DNA of 64,000 nucleotides from Dechloromonas denitrificans. GTDB taxonomy: Bacteria > Pseudomonadota > Gammaproteobacteria > Burkholderiales > Rhodocyclaceae. The notes under the pieces were generated by a model. That model saw only the letters and a program-made list of their open reading frames with translations. It did not search any database and was not told where the DNA came from. Each line of letters starts with the position of its first letter. Position 1 is the first letter of the stretch. Shown here piece after piece: positions 44,169 to 53,611 of the stretch. Both the position numbers and the translations under genes were made by a program. The stretch is from NCBI RefSeq assembly GCF_001551835.1, contig NZ_LODL01000007.1:287016-351015 (forward strand). The letters run 5' to 3'.

Positions 44169-46220
44169 TTATTCGTCTTCGTCGTGCAACTGGAACTTGC
44201 TGGCCAGTTGCTGCTGGATGGTTGGCGGCACTGCGGCGTAACGGGCGAACTCGATGGTATAGCTGCCCTGGCCGCCGGTCAGTGACTTCAGGCGGGACTG
44301 GTAGTCGTTCAGTTCGGCGAGCGGCACTTCGCCACTGATCGCCGCCATGCCGTGGCCACGGCCATCGGTCCCGGTGATGTGGCCGCGGCGGCCGGACAGA
44401 TCGCCGCTCAGATCGCCGATCGCCGTTTCCGGGACGACGATCTCGATATTGACGATCGGCTCCAGCACGATCGGCCGGGCCGCGCGGATCGCCTCGATGA
44501 CCGCCTTGCGGCCGGCCGTCACGAAGGCGACTTCCTTGCCATCGACGGCATGGGTCTTGCCGTCGAAAACCGTCACTTTCAGGTCGTCGACCGCATAACC
44601 GGCAACCACGCCGCCTTCCAGCCCCTGCCGGATGCCCTTCTCGACCGCCGCCATGAAGACACCGGGAATGACGCCGCCCTTGACGGCATCGACGAACTCG
44701 AAGCCCTCGCCGCGCTCCTTCGGCTCGATGCGCAGATGCACTTCGCCAAACTGGCCGGCACCGCCGCTCTGTTTCTTGTGGCGATGCATGCCCTCGGCCG
44801 GGCCGGTAATCGTTTCGCGGTAGGGAATGCGCGGCGGCTTGGTATCGACTTCCAGCTTGTACTGGCTGGCCATCTTTTCCAGCTTGGCCTTCAGATGGAT
44901 TTCGCCGAGGCCGCGGATCACCGTTTCATTGCTGCTCGGATGGCGCTCGACGACGAAAGTCGGATCTTCCATCGCCAGCTTGCCGAGAATATCGAACAGC
45001 CGCTGCTCGTCGCCCTTCTTGCGGGTTTCGACGGCCAGACCGGCCATCGGCTGCGGAAATTCGAGCGGTACCAGGTGGATATGATCTTCGTCGTGCGAGT
45101 CGTGCAGCACACAGTCAAAGTCGATTTCATCGACCTTGGCGATGGCGCCGATATCACCCGGCAGCAGTTCGTCGACCTCGACGCTGTCCTTGCCCTGCAA
45201 CTGGTAGAGATGGGCGACCTTGAACGGCCGCTTGCCGTCGCCGACGAACAGTTGCATGTCCTTTTTCAGCGTCCCCTGATGAACGCGGAAGATGCCGATC
45301 TTACCCATATAGGGGTCGGCCACCACCTTGAAGACGTGGGCCAGCACATGCTGGTCGGCCACCGGCTCGGCCTGGAAGGCGGTAGTTTCGCCGCCCGGTT
45401 CGCCCTTGTAGAAAGACGGCGGGTTGCCTTCGGCCGGGTTGGGTGCCAGCGAGGCCAGCACATGCAGCAGTTCCTTGATGCCGGCGCCGGTCTTGGCCGA
45501 GACGAACAGGATGGGTATCAAATTGCCGGCGCGCAGCGCCTTTTCGAACGGCGCATGCAGATCGGCGACACTCGGATCGGCACCGTCTTCGAGATATTGC
45601 GCCAGCAGGTCTTCGTCTTCCTCGACGATCTGGTCGATCAGGGCGCGATGGGCGGCGGCGACCGACTCGAAGTCAGCATCGCCAGAGGCCTGCTCAAGCA
45701 CTTGGACAACTTCCGCCGCGCCATGGGCCGGTAGGTCGAGCAGCATGCACTGTTTGCCAAAGCGCTCGCGGATATCGGCGACCAGACTCGGCAAATCGAG
45801 GTTGTCGGCATCGATCTTGTTGATGACGATCATCCGGCAAAGCTTGCGCTCGGCGGCGTGGCGCATCATGCGCTCGGTCATCAGTTCGACGCCGGTCTGC
45901 GCGTTGACGACAACCAGTGCGGTATCGACCCCGGCCAGTGCGGCGATCGACGGGCCGGCGAAATCCGGGTAGCCCGGGGTGTCGATCAGGTGAATATGGG
46001 TGTTTTCGTAGCCAAAATTGACGATGGCCGAGTTCAGGGAGTGGCCGGCTTCCTTTTCCTGGCTATCGAAATCGCAAACGGTGCTGCCTTTTTCGACACT
46101 GCCTTTGGCCGTAATGACGCCAGTCGCGAACAACAGGGCTTCGGCCAGAGTCGTCTTGCCTGCGGCGCCGTGACCAACCAGCGCGATGGAACGAAGAGTT
46201 TCGGTGCTGTACTTGGACAT
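44169..46220 (-). CDS. Elongation factor G-like protein (EF-G2-type paralogue)
   Basis: 683 residues. GTPase motifs: GHGAAGKTT, DTPGYPDF, NKIDADN. EF-G domains II-V follow, ending in domain IV/V segments (GGAGQFGEVHLRIEP, GRRGHITGTDGRGHGMAAISGEVPLAEL). The G1 loop (GHGAAGKT instead of AHIDAGKT) and the long variable insert mark an EF-G paralogue rather than the main translocase. Such paralogues may act in ribosome recycling or stress; the role is unproven. The GGGAGAA ribosome site supports the start. Confidence 0.9.
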   Translation of the reverse strand: MSKYSTETLRSIALVGHGAAGKTTLAEALLFATGVITAKGSVEKGSTVCDFDSQEKEAGHSLNSAIVNFGYENTHIHLIDTPGYPDFAGPSIAALAGVDTALVVVNAQTGVELMTERMMRHAAERKLCRMIVINKIDADNLDLPSLVADIRERFGKQCMLLDLPAHGAAEVVQVLEQASGDADFESVAAAHRALIDQIVEEDEDLLAQYLEDGADPSVADLHAPFEKALRAGNLIPILFVSAKTGAGIKELLHVLASLAPNPAEGNPPSFYKGEPGGETTAFQAEPVADQHVLAHVFKVVADPYMGKIGIFRVHQGTLKKDMQLFVGDGKRPFKVAHLYQLQGKDSVEVDELLPGDIGAIAKVDEIDFDCVLHDSHDEDHIHLVPLEFPQPMAGLAVETRKKGDEQRLFDILGKLAMEDPTFVVERHPSSNETVIRGLGEIHLKAKLEKMASQYKLEVDTKPPRIPYRETITGPAEGMHRHKKQSGGAGQFGEVHLRIEPKERGEGFEFVDAVKGGVIPGVFMAAVEKGIRQGLEGGVVAGYAVDDLKVTVFDGKTHAVDGKEVAFVTAGRKAVIEAIRAARPIVLEPIVNIEIVVPETAIGDLSGDLSGRRGHITGTDGRGHGMAAISGEVPLAELNDYQSRLKSLTGGQGSYTIEFARYAAVPPTIQQQLASKFQLHDEDE

Positions 46221-46256
46221 CTTGTTCTCCCTGAACTTATTGGGTTTACCGCTAAA

Positions 46257-46562
46257 TCATATTACGCCTGCCGCCATGCGGTTGACGATGTACGGACCGC
46301 CTTTGTAGAGGATCAGAATGGCGAGCAGGATCAACGCCAGACCGACGAACAGCTGCTTGCCCGGGCGCGAGAAATCCTTCCAGTGCCGCCAGGCAAACCA
46401 GAGCGGACCGACCACCGGCAGCAGCAGGGTCGGCAGCCAGTTGCGCCAGCCGAAAGTAAAGGAAGCCGGCAAGGTGCCGACGTAACCGACCAGCAGCAGC
46501 GAACCGCCGACCGCGACCAGGATGGCGATCAGAAAGACGAAGGCGGTGAATCCGGCATCCAT
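46257..46562 (-). CDS. Small membrane protein coupled to glmU
   Basis: 101 residues, three hydrophobic segments (AFVFLIAILVAVGGSLLLVGYVG, WLPTLLLPVVGPLWFAW, LFVGLALILLAILILYKGG). Its ATG overlaps the glmU stop codon by one base (TAATG), which implies translation by ribosomes arriving from glmU. No family recognised. A longer open frame extends upstream through glmU, but that part is antiphase noise. Confidence 0.75.
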   Translation of the reverse strand: MDAGFTAFVFLIAILVAVGGSLLLVGYVGTLPASFTFGWRNWLPTLLLPVVGPLWFAWRHWKDFSRPGKQLFVGLALILLAILILYKGGPYIVNRMAAGVI

Positions 46563-47920
46563 TATTTCTTGACCTTCTGCGGCCGTTCCCAGCCGGTCAA
46601 GGTGATCTGCTTGGCACGCGACACGGTCAAGGCGTCGGGCGGGGCATTTTTGGTCAGCGTCGTCCCGGCCCCCAGCGTAGCCCCGCGACCGACGGTGACC
46701 GGCGCCACCAACTGGGTATCGGAGCCGATGAAGACATCGTCCTCGATGATGGTCTTGAACTTGTTGGCGCCGTCGTAGTTGCAGGTGATGGTGCCGGCCC
46801 CGACATTGACGCGCTGGCCGATCTCGGCATCGCCAATGTAGGCCAGGTGATTGGCCTTGGACTGGGCGCCGATGGTGCTCTTCTTGACCTCGACGAAGTT
46901 GCCAATATGTACTTCCGGACCGAGCTCGGTCCCCGGACGCAGCCGGGCGTAGGGGCCGAGCACGCCATCCGGGCCGATCACCGCATCCTCGAAATGGCAG
47001 AAGGCGGCGATCCGCGTACCGGCGCCGACCTTGACGTTCTTCAGCACGCAATACGGACCGACCTCGACCGCATCAGCCAGTTCGACCTTGCCTTCGAAAA
47101 CGCAGCCGACGTCGATGGCAACGTCCCGGCCGTAGGTCAATTCGCCACGGATATCGATGCGCGCTGGATCAGCCAGCCGGACACCGGCGACCAGCAACTG
47201 GTCGGCGATGTTGCGCTGGTGCTGGCGCTCCAGTTCGGCCAGTTGGACTTTGCTGTTGACGCCGAGCACTTCCCATTCGCCTTCCGGCTGCGCGGTGCGC
47301 ACCGGCAGGCCTTCGGCGACGGCGAGAGCGACGATGTCGGTCAGGTAATACTCGCCCTGGGCGTTGTCATTCTTCAGCTTGCCCAGCCACTCGGCGAGGC
47401 GAGCGGTCGGGATCGCCATGATGCCGGTATTGACTTCGCGGATACCCTTTTGCTCGGCCGTCGCATCCTTTTCCTCGACGATGCACTGCACGCTGCCAGC
47501 GGCATCGCGCACGATGCGGCCGTAGCCGGACGGATTGGCGAGATCGACAGTGAGGATGGACAGGCCATCCTTGCCGGCTTGGAGCAGGCGCTTCAGGGTC
47601 GCCGCCGTGGTCAGCGGCACATCGCCGTAGAGGACCAGGGTCTGTGCCGCCGCCCCCAGTTCGGGCAGTGCCTGAGCGACGGCGTGGCCGGTGCCCAGTT
47701 GCTGCGCCTGCTCGGCCCAGGCGACATCGGCGGCGGCCAGCGTGGCGCGGACGGTGTCACCGCCATGGCCGTAGACAACAATCAGCTTTTCCGGCGCCAG
47801 CGTGCGCGCGGTATCGATGACGTGCTGGGCCAGCGCCTTGCCGGCAACCGGATGCAGCACCTTTGGCAGATTGGAATGCATGCGCTTGCCTTGGCCAGCA
47901 GCGAGAATGACGATATTCAT
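46562..47920 (-). CDS. glmU: Bifunctional GlcNAc-1-P uridyltransferase / GlcN-1-P acetyltransferase
   Basis: 452 residues. N-terminal uridyltransferase: [39 protein letters not shown]-terminal left-handed beta-helix acetyltransferase: [52 protein letters not shown]. It makes UDP-GlcNAc for peptidoglycan and LPS. glmS, the usual neighbour, is not in the window. Confidence 0.97.
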   Translation of the reverse strand: MNIVILAAGQGKRMHSNLPKVLHPVAGKALAQHVIDTARTLAPEKLIVVYGHGGDTVRATLAAADVAWAEQAQQLGTGHAVAQALPELGAAAQTLVLYGDVPLTTAATLKRLLQAGKDGLSILTVDLANPSGYGRIVRDAAGSVQCIVEEKDATAEQKGIREVNTGIMAIPTARLAEWLGKLKNDNAQGEYYLTDIVALAVAEGLPVRTAQPEGEWEVLGVNSKVQLAELERQHQRNIADQLLVAGVRLADPARIDIRGELTYGRDVAIDVGCVFEGKVELADAVEVGPYCVLKNVKVGAGTRIAAFCHFEDAVIGPDGVLGPYARLRPGTELGPEVHIGNFVEVKKSTIGAQSKANHLAYIGDAEIGQRVNVGAGTITCNYDGANKFKTIIEDDVFIGSDTQLVAPVTVGRGATLGAGTTLTKNAPPDALTVSRAKQITLTGWERPQKVKK

Positions 47921-47964
47921 GGTTTCTGGGTTTCAGTCTGGGGCCGGCCCGGGGCCGGCCGGGT

Positions 47965-48690
47965 TCATGCGGATTTCTTGTCGTCCTGACCGGCCATGAT
48001 TTCGCCGAGCACGGCCTTGCCGCGCCCCGAAACCCCCCAGTGCAGAACGTTCTTGTCATTGATGCGGGTTTCGATGACGCCCATCGATTTCATCACCGTC
48101 AGGCGATGGCTGACGAAATCGCGGGCCAGGCCGGTCCGTTCGCAAATCGCGGCAAGATTGCCATAGACAAAGCTCTCTTCGGCCAGCGCGCGCAGGATCT
48201 CGACATCGTTGTAGGAGAGGACTTCACGCGCTTCCGGCTCGGCCGGCTTTTCGCTCTCGACCTTGGCCGGCACGATCACCGGCTCGTCCCGCCGCTGCTT
48301 GAGATGGCCGACCTCGCGCTTGACCTGATCGAGTTGCCCCATCAGGCGCTGGGCGACGTTTTCGAGCAGGCGGCGCGAAGCGATCACGTAAATCAGGCAA
48401 AAGCCGGCGAAAGCGTAGAAATCGACGGGTTTGGTGCGCGCCCCTTCGAGCAGGGTGCTGGAAATCATGTTCAGGAAGAGCGGTACGGTCAACGCCGCCA
48501 CCACCCCTAAAACCGGATACTTGATCCAGTCCCGGCGCCCGGGTTCGCCCTGGCGATCGGCCAGGAAGTAGTTGGCCGCGCCGCCCAGCATGCCGGCCAG
48601 CAGCATGATGAGCAGAATGAGCAGCATATGCGTATCGATACCGCTATTGGGTGCGGTGACCTGAAAAGCTGTTTGCAATTCGCCCGACAT
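47965..48690 (-). CDS. Membrane-anchored winged-helix protein
   Basis: 241 residues. N-terminal membrane region with three to four hydrophobic helices (MLLILLIMLLAGMLGGAANYFLA, YPVLGVVAALTVPLFLNMI, FYAFAGFCLIYVIAS), resembling the membrane module annotated as YEATS-associated. A coiled coil (about 105-135) and a C-terminal winged-helix domain (NLAAICERTGLARDFVSHRLTVMKSMGVI) follow. It may be a membrane-tethered regulator. A start at the internal Met 22 is possible. It is 44 nt upstream of glmU on the same strand. Confidence 0.7.
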   Translation of the reverse strand: MSGELQTAFQVTAPNSGIDTHMLLILLIMLLAGMLGGAANYFLADRQGEPGRRDWIKYPVLGVVAALTVPLFLNMISSTLLEGARTKPVDFYAFAGFCLIYVIASRRLLENVAQRLMGQLDQVKREVGHLKQRRDEPVIVPAKVESEKPAEPEAREVLSYNDVEILRALAEESFVYGNLAAICERTGLARDFVSHRLTVMKSMGVIETRINDKNVLHWGVSGRGKAVLGEIMAGQDDKKSA

Positions 48691-48766
48691 TGTGTTCCCC
48701 CGTGTTTTTTCGCCATTCTCACACGATTGCCGCGGGCTGTCGAAGTCGGGTGGAATATGTCCTGAT

Positions 48767-50293
48767 TCAGCCCCCGCCCTGCTTGCGCCGGTCGCTCTTG
48801 CGTTCGGCCAGCAGCGCCCATTCGCCGTTGGCCTGCTGGTGCTCGAGACGGACCGTGAAGCCCCACAGGGTGGCCAGGTGTTCGAGAACGACCAGGCTGG
48901 CCGAGGACAGCGGCCGACGCTGGTGGGCGAAATGGCGCAGGGTCAGCGAACGGTCGCCGCGCAGGTCTACATTCCAGACCTGGATGTTCGGATCGCTGCT
49001 GCCCAGGTTGTACTGTTCGGCCAGATTCCGGCGCAAGGCACGGTAGCCTTGTTCGTTGTGGATAGCATCGACTTTCAGCTTGGCCTGGCTGTCGTCGTCA
49101 AGCACTGAAAACAGCCGGAATTCGCGCATCAGCCGGGGAGACAGGTATTGGGCGATGAAGCTTTCGTCCTTGAAGTTGCGCATCGCGAATTCGAAGGTTT
49201 CGCGCCAGTTGGAGCCGGCGATATCGGGAAACCACTCGCGGTCCTCATCGTCCGGCCGCTCGCAGATGCGGCGTATGTCCTGCCACATGGCAAAACCGAG
49301 AGCGTAGGGATTGATGCCGGAATACCATTTGCTGCTGTAGGGCGGCTGGTAGACGACATTGGTATGCGACTGCAGGAATTCGAGCATGAAGCCGTCGTTC
49401 ACCCGCCCCTCGTCGTACAGCGTGTTGAGCAGGGTGTAATGCCAGAAGCAGGCCCAGCCTTCGTTCATGACCTGGGTCTGGCGCTGCGGATAGAAATACT
49501 GGCCGATCTTGCGCATGATGCGAACGATCTCACGCTGCCAGGGTTCGAGCAGCGGCGCGTTCTTCTCGACGAAATAGAGCAGGTTTTCCTCCGGCTCCTC
49601 CGGGAAGCGCCTTTCCTCGGCCTCGGCAAACGGCGCATCGTGGCGCGGCAGCGTCCGCCACAGATCGTTGACCTGCGCCTGCAGGTAGGCCTCGCGTTCA
49701 CGCTGCCGCGATTTCTCCTTCTCCAGCGACAGCGGCGGCGAGCGCTTGTAGCGATCGACGCCGAGATTGGACAGGGCATGGCAGGCATCGATCAGTTGCT
49801 CGACGGCATCGAGGCCGTGGCGCTCCTCGCACTCGGCAATGTAGTTCCGGGCAAAGACCAGGTAGTCGACGATGGCGTCGGCGCTGGTCCATTGCTTGAA
49901 CATGTGGTTGCCCTTGAAGAAGGAGTTGTGGCCGTAGGCGGCGTGGGCAATGACCAGCGCCTGCATGGTCAGCGTGTTCTCCTCCATCAGGTAGGCGATG
50001 CAGGGGTCGGAGTTGATGACGATCTCGTAGGCCAGCCCCATCTGCCCGCGCTTGTAGCGGTTTTCGGTCTCCAGGAAGTGTTTACCGAAGGACCAGTGGT
50101 GGTAATAGACCGGCATGCCGATCGCTGCGTAGGCATCCATCATCTGCTCGGCGGTGATCACCTCAAGTTGGTGACGATAGCAATCGAGGCCGAACTGGCG
50201 GGCGAGGCGGCCGATCTCGGTGTCGTACTGGGCAATCGACTCCAGCGTCCAGTCCGAACCTTCGGCAATCAGGCGGGAGCGTTTTTTGGTCAT
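48767..50293 (-). CDS. SpoVR family protein (YcgB)
   Basis: 508 residues. Typical features: YYHHWSFGKHF near the N-terminus, YEIVINSDPCIAYLMEENT, HAAYGHNSFFKGN, and NEGWACFWHYTLLNTLYDEG. Homologues occur with YeaH and PrkA in many non-sporulating Gram-negatives, where they are linked to nitrogen starvation and stress survival; the biochemical function is unknown. The start overlaps the yeaH-like stop by 4 nt. Confidence 0.95.
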   Translation of the reverse strand: MTKKRSRLIAEGSDWTLESIAQYDTEIGRLARQFGLDCYRHQLEVITAEQMMDAYAAIGMPVYYHHWSFGKHFLETENRYKRGQMGLAYEIVINSDPCIAYLMEENTLTMQALVIAHAAYGHNSFFKGNHMFKQWTSADAIVDYLVFARNYIAECEERHGLDAVEQLIDACHALSNLGVDRYKRSPPLSLEKEKSRQREREAYLQAQVNDLWRTLPRHDAPFAEAEERRFPEEPEENLLYFVEKNAPLLEPWQREIVRIMRKIGQYFYPQRQTQVMNEGWACFWHYTLLNTLYDEGRVNDGFMLEFLQSHTNVVYQPPYSSKWYSGINPYALGFAMWQDIRRICERPDDEDREWFPDIAGSNWRETFEFAMRNFKDESFIAQYLSPRLMREFRLFSVLDDDSQAKLKVDAIHNEQGYRALRRNLAEQYNLGSSDPNIQVWNVDLRGDRSLTLRHFAHQRRPLSSASLVVLEHLATLWGFTVRLEHQQANGEWALLAERKSDRRKQGGG

Positions 50294-51561
50294 GCCAGAC
50301 GCTTTCTGAACAATTCGCGGAAGACCGGGTAAATATCGCTGGCGGCGCCGATGCGCTGCAGCGCGAAAACGCCGGCATGAGTGACGGCCAGTTGTTCGTA
50401 TTCCTGCCAGAGGTTTTGCGCTTCGCCATCGGTGATTTCGATATAGGCGAAGTACTGGACCATGGGCAGGATCGAGTCGGCCAGGATTTCGCGACAGAGC
50501 GGCGAATCGTCGTTCCAGTTGTCGCCATCGGAAGCCTGGGCACCGTAGATGTTCCAGGTGCTGCTGGCATAGCGCTCGGTGATGATCTGCTGCATCAGCT
50601 TCAGGGCGCTGGAAACGATGGTGCCGCCGGTTTCGCGCGAGTGGAAGAAGCCATCCTCGTCGACCTCTTCGGCCGCCGTGTGGTGACGGATAAAAACAAC
50701 CTCGATGTGCTCGTAATTGCGATTGAGAAAAAGGTAGAGCAGCATGAAGAAGCGCTTTGCCATCTGCTTCTTGGCTTCATCCATCGAACCGGAAACGTCC
50801 ATCAGACAGAACATCACAGCCTGCGTCGACGGTTCGGGGATGCGGATGCGATTACTGTAACGCAGGTCGAACGGATCGATAAAGGGAATGGCCTCGGCGC
50901 GCGCCCGCAGGCAGGCGATTTCGCGCTGCAGGCGCTCAACCTCTGCCTCGTCGACCGGCATTTCATCGAGCACCTGCTCCAGCTCGGCGAGCAGGCCACG
51001 CAAGCGGGCGGCGTATGGCCCGCCGATGGCGACCCGGCGCCCGGCGGCGCCGCGCATGGTGCGCACCAGATTGATGTTGGTCGGCACGCCGCTCTGCGTA
51101 TAGCCGGCCCGCACCCGCTTGTATTCGTCGATGCGCGCCAGTTGCCGCTTGATCAGGTTGGGCAGGGCCAGTTCATCGAAGAAGATGTCGAGAAATTCGT
51201 CGCGGGTCAGGGTGAAGACGAAGTCGTCGATCCCCTCGCCGTCCGGACTGGCCTGGCCGCTGCCCTGCCCTTGCCCGCCGGCCGGCGGCCGGTCCATCTG
51301 GTCGCCTTGCTGGAAGCGGTCGTTGCCCGGATGCACCGATTCCCGCACGCCCCCCTTGCCATGGTGGAATTGCGGCTCGGAGATATCCTTGCTCGGGATG
51401 CCGATCTTCTCGCCATTCTCCAGATCGCGAATGCCGCGTTTGGTGATGGCGTCGGCCACCGCCTTGCGAATCTGTCCCTTGAAGCGGCGGATGAACCGGC
51501 TCCGGTTGATGGAACTCTTGTTTCTGCTGTCCTGCCGCCGGTCGACAATGCGTACCGTCAT
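50290..51561 (-). CDS. YeaH/YhbH family protein (DUF444)
   Basis: 423 residues. N-terminal basic region, then a von Willebrand A-like domain with an MIDAS-type motif (FCLMDVSGSMDEAKKQMAKRFF), VEVVFIRHHTAAEEVDEDGFF and SRETGGTIVSSALKLM. It is the middle gene of the prkA-yeaH-spoVR unit and probably a partner of the PrkA kinase. The GGGAGC ribosome site lies 8 nt before the ATG. Confidence 0.95.
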   Translation of the reverse strand: MTVRIVDRRQDSRNKSSINRSRFIRRFKGQIRKAVADAITKRGIRDLENGEKIGIPSKDISEPQFHHGKGGVRESVHPGNDRFQQGDQMDRPPAGGQGQGSGQASPDGEGIDDFVFTLTRDEFLDIFFDELALPNLIKRQLARIDEYKRVRAGYTQSGVPTNINLVRTMRGAAGRRVAIGGPYAARLRGLLAELEQVLDEMPVDEAEVERLQREIACLRARAEAIPFIDPFDLRYSNRIRIPEPSTQAVMFCLMDVSGSMDEAKKQMAKRFFMLLYLFLNRNYEHIEVVFIRHHTAAEEVDEDGFFHSRETGGTIVSSALKLMQQIITERYASSTWNIYGAQASDGDNWNDDSPLCREILADSILPMVQYFAYIEITDGEAQNLWQEYEQLAVTHAGVFALQRIGAASDIYPVFRELFRKRLA

Positions 51562-51611
51562 GCTGAAGCTCCCTTGAGGAAGCAGAGAGAAGCTCTCCGC
51601 CCCCTACCCTG

Positions 51612-53534
51612 TCAAGATGACTTGCGGACCCGCAGATACCATTCGCAGAGCAGGCGGACCTGCTTTTCGGTGTAGCCCTTGGTAATCATGCGGTCGACGA
51701 AGTCCTGATGCTTCTTTTGCTCGTCGGCACTGGCCTTGGTGTTGAACGAGATGACCGGCAGCAGTTCCTCGGTATTGGAGAACATCTTCTTCTCGATCAC
51801 CGCGCGCAGCTTCTCGTAACTCGTCCAGGACGGATTCTTGCCATCATGCTTGGCGCGTGCCCGCAACACGAAGTTCACCACCTCGTTGCGGAAATCCTTC
51901 GGATTGCTTATGCCGGCCGGCTTTTCGATCTTTTCCAGTTCATCGTTCAGGGCGCTGCGATCGAGCATCTCGCCGGTGTTCGGATCGCGGAATTCCTGAT
52001 CCTGGATCCAGAAATCGGCGTAGGTGACGTAGCGGTCGAAAATATTCTGGCCATACTCCGAATAGCTTTCCAGGTAGGCGGTTTGGATTTCCTTGCCGAT
52101 GAACTCGGCGTAGCGCGGGCTGAGGAATTCCTTCAGGTGGCGCAGGTAACGATCCTCGATTTCCGGCGGAAACTGTTCCTGCTCGATCTGCTGTTCGAGC
52201 ACGTACATCAGGTGCACCGGGTTGGCCGCCACCTCGCGATGATCGAAGTTGAACACCTTGGACAGGATCTTGAACGAGAAGCGGGTGGACAAGCCGTTCA
52301 TGCCCTCGTCGACCCCGGCGAAATCGCGGTATTCCTGATAGCTCTTGGCCTTCGGGTCGGTATCCTTGAGGTTTTCGCCGTCATAGACCCGCATCTTGCT
52401 GTAGATGCTGGAGTTTTCCGGCTCCTTGAGGCGCGACAGCACCGAGAACTGGGCCATCATCCGTAAAGTGTCGGGCGCGCAGGGCGAGTTGGAGAGCGAC
52501 GAATTGAACATCAGCTTTTCGTAGATGTGCATCTCGTCGGTGACGCGCAGGCAGTACGGCACCTTGACGATGTAGATGCGGTCGAGGAAAGCCTCGTTGT
52601 TGCGGTTGTTCTTGAAAGTCAGCCACTCGGCCTCGTTCGAGTGGGCGAGCACCATGCCGTCGAACGGGATGGCGCCGAAACCTTCGGTGCCCTTGTAGTT
52701 TTGTTCCTGGGTCGCGGTCAGCAGCGGGTGCAGGACCTTGATCGGCGCCTTGAACATTTCGACGAATTCGAGCACGCCGCGGTTGGCCAGGCACAGCCCG
52801 CCGGAGTAGGAATAGGCATCGGGATCGTTCTGCGAGTAGGTTTCCAGCTTGCGGATATCGATCTTGCCGACCAGCGAGGAAATATCCTGGTTGTTCTCGT
52901 CGCCTGGCTCGGTCTTCGACACGGCAATCTGCGACAGCACCGACGGGTGCAGCTTGACTACCCGGAAGCGCGCGATGTCGCCACCGAATTCGCGCAGCCG
53001 CTTGACCGCCCAAGGGCTCATGATGGTGCCGAGATAACGGCGCGGAATGCCGTAATCCTCTTCGAGGATCGGCCCGTCTTCATGCAGGTTGAAAAGGCCG
53101 AGCGGCGACTCGTGAACCGGCGAGCCCTTGATCGCATAGAAGGGCACTTTCTCGATCAGGTATTTCAGGCGTTCGGCCAACGACGACTTGCCGCCACCGA
53201 CCGGGCCGAGCAGGTAGAGGATCTGCTTCTTCTCTTCCAGGCCCTGCGCGGCGTGCCGGAAGTAGGAGACGATGTGCTCGATCACCTCTTCCATGCCGTA
53301 GAACTCGCGGAAGGCCGGATACAGCCGCAGCATCTTGTTGGCAAAGATGCGGGAGAGTCGCGGGTCGCTGCGGGTATCGACCAGTTCCGGCTCACCAATG
53401 GCCAGCAGCATGCGCTCGGCGACGCTGGCATAAGCCGTCTTGTCGTTCTTGCAGACTTCCAGGTATTCCTGGACCGACAACTCCTCTTCCTGTAGCGCTT
53501 CATAGCGACTCTGATAGCGGGCGAATATCGACAT
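51612..53534 (-). CDS. prkA: PrkA serine protein kinase (YeaG type)
   Basis: 640 residues, the normal length. N-terminal AAA-like domain with LLGPVGGGKSSLAERLK and a C-terminal kinase-like domain (about 420-640). Family segments include SPVHESPLGLF, GLCLANRGVLEFVEMFKAPIKVLHPLLTATQE and AHSNEAEWLTFKNNRNNEAFLDRI. YeaG/PrkA acts with YeaH in adaptation to nitrogen limitation and stationary phase. It is the first gene of the three-gene unit, with an AAGGAGG site. Confidence 0.95.
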   Translation of the reverse strand: MSIFARYQSRYEALQEEELSVQEYLEVCKNDKTAYASVAERMLLAIGEPELVDTRSDPRLSRIFANKMLRLYPAFREFYGMEEVIEHIVSYFRHAAQGLEEKKQILYLLGPVGGGKSSLAERLKYLIEKVPFYAIKGSPVHESPLGLFNLHEDGPILEEDYGIPRRYLGTIMSPWAVKRLREFGGDIARFRVVKLHPSVLSQIAVSKTEPGDENNQDISSLVGKIDIRKLETYSQNDPDAYSYSGGLCLANRGVLEFVEMFKAPIKVLHPLLTATQEQNYKGTEGFGAIPFDGMVLAHSNEAEWLTFKNNRNNEAFLDRIYIVKVPYCLRVTDEMHIYEKLMFNSSLSNSPCAPDTLRMMAQFSVLSRLKEPENSSIYSKMRVYDGENLKDTDPKAKSYQEYRDFAGVDEGMNGLSTRFSFKILSKVFNFDHREVAANPVHLMYVLEQQIEQEQFPPEIEDRYLRHLKEFLSPRYAEFIGKEIQTAYLESYSEYGQNIFDRYVTYADFWIQDQEFRDPNTGEMLDRSALNDELEKIEKPAGISNPKDFRNEVVNFVLRARAKHDGKNPSWTSYEKLRAVIEKKMFSNTEELLPVISFNTKASADEQKKHQDFVDRMITKGYTEKQVRLLCEWYLRVRKSS

Positions 53535-53611
53535 GGCTGCCTCCTTGAGGTTTGCTTCGACTACTAGGCGGTACTCCCTTTTCTTCTTAACGGCTCGACC
53601 GGCCGTTTGGT

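Noticed and set aside
46563..47051. Upstream extension of the small membrane protein frame through glmU
   Set aside because: Translation of this part is Arg/Gly-rich antiphase sequence; only the part after the ATG at 46562 looks like protein.
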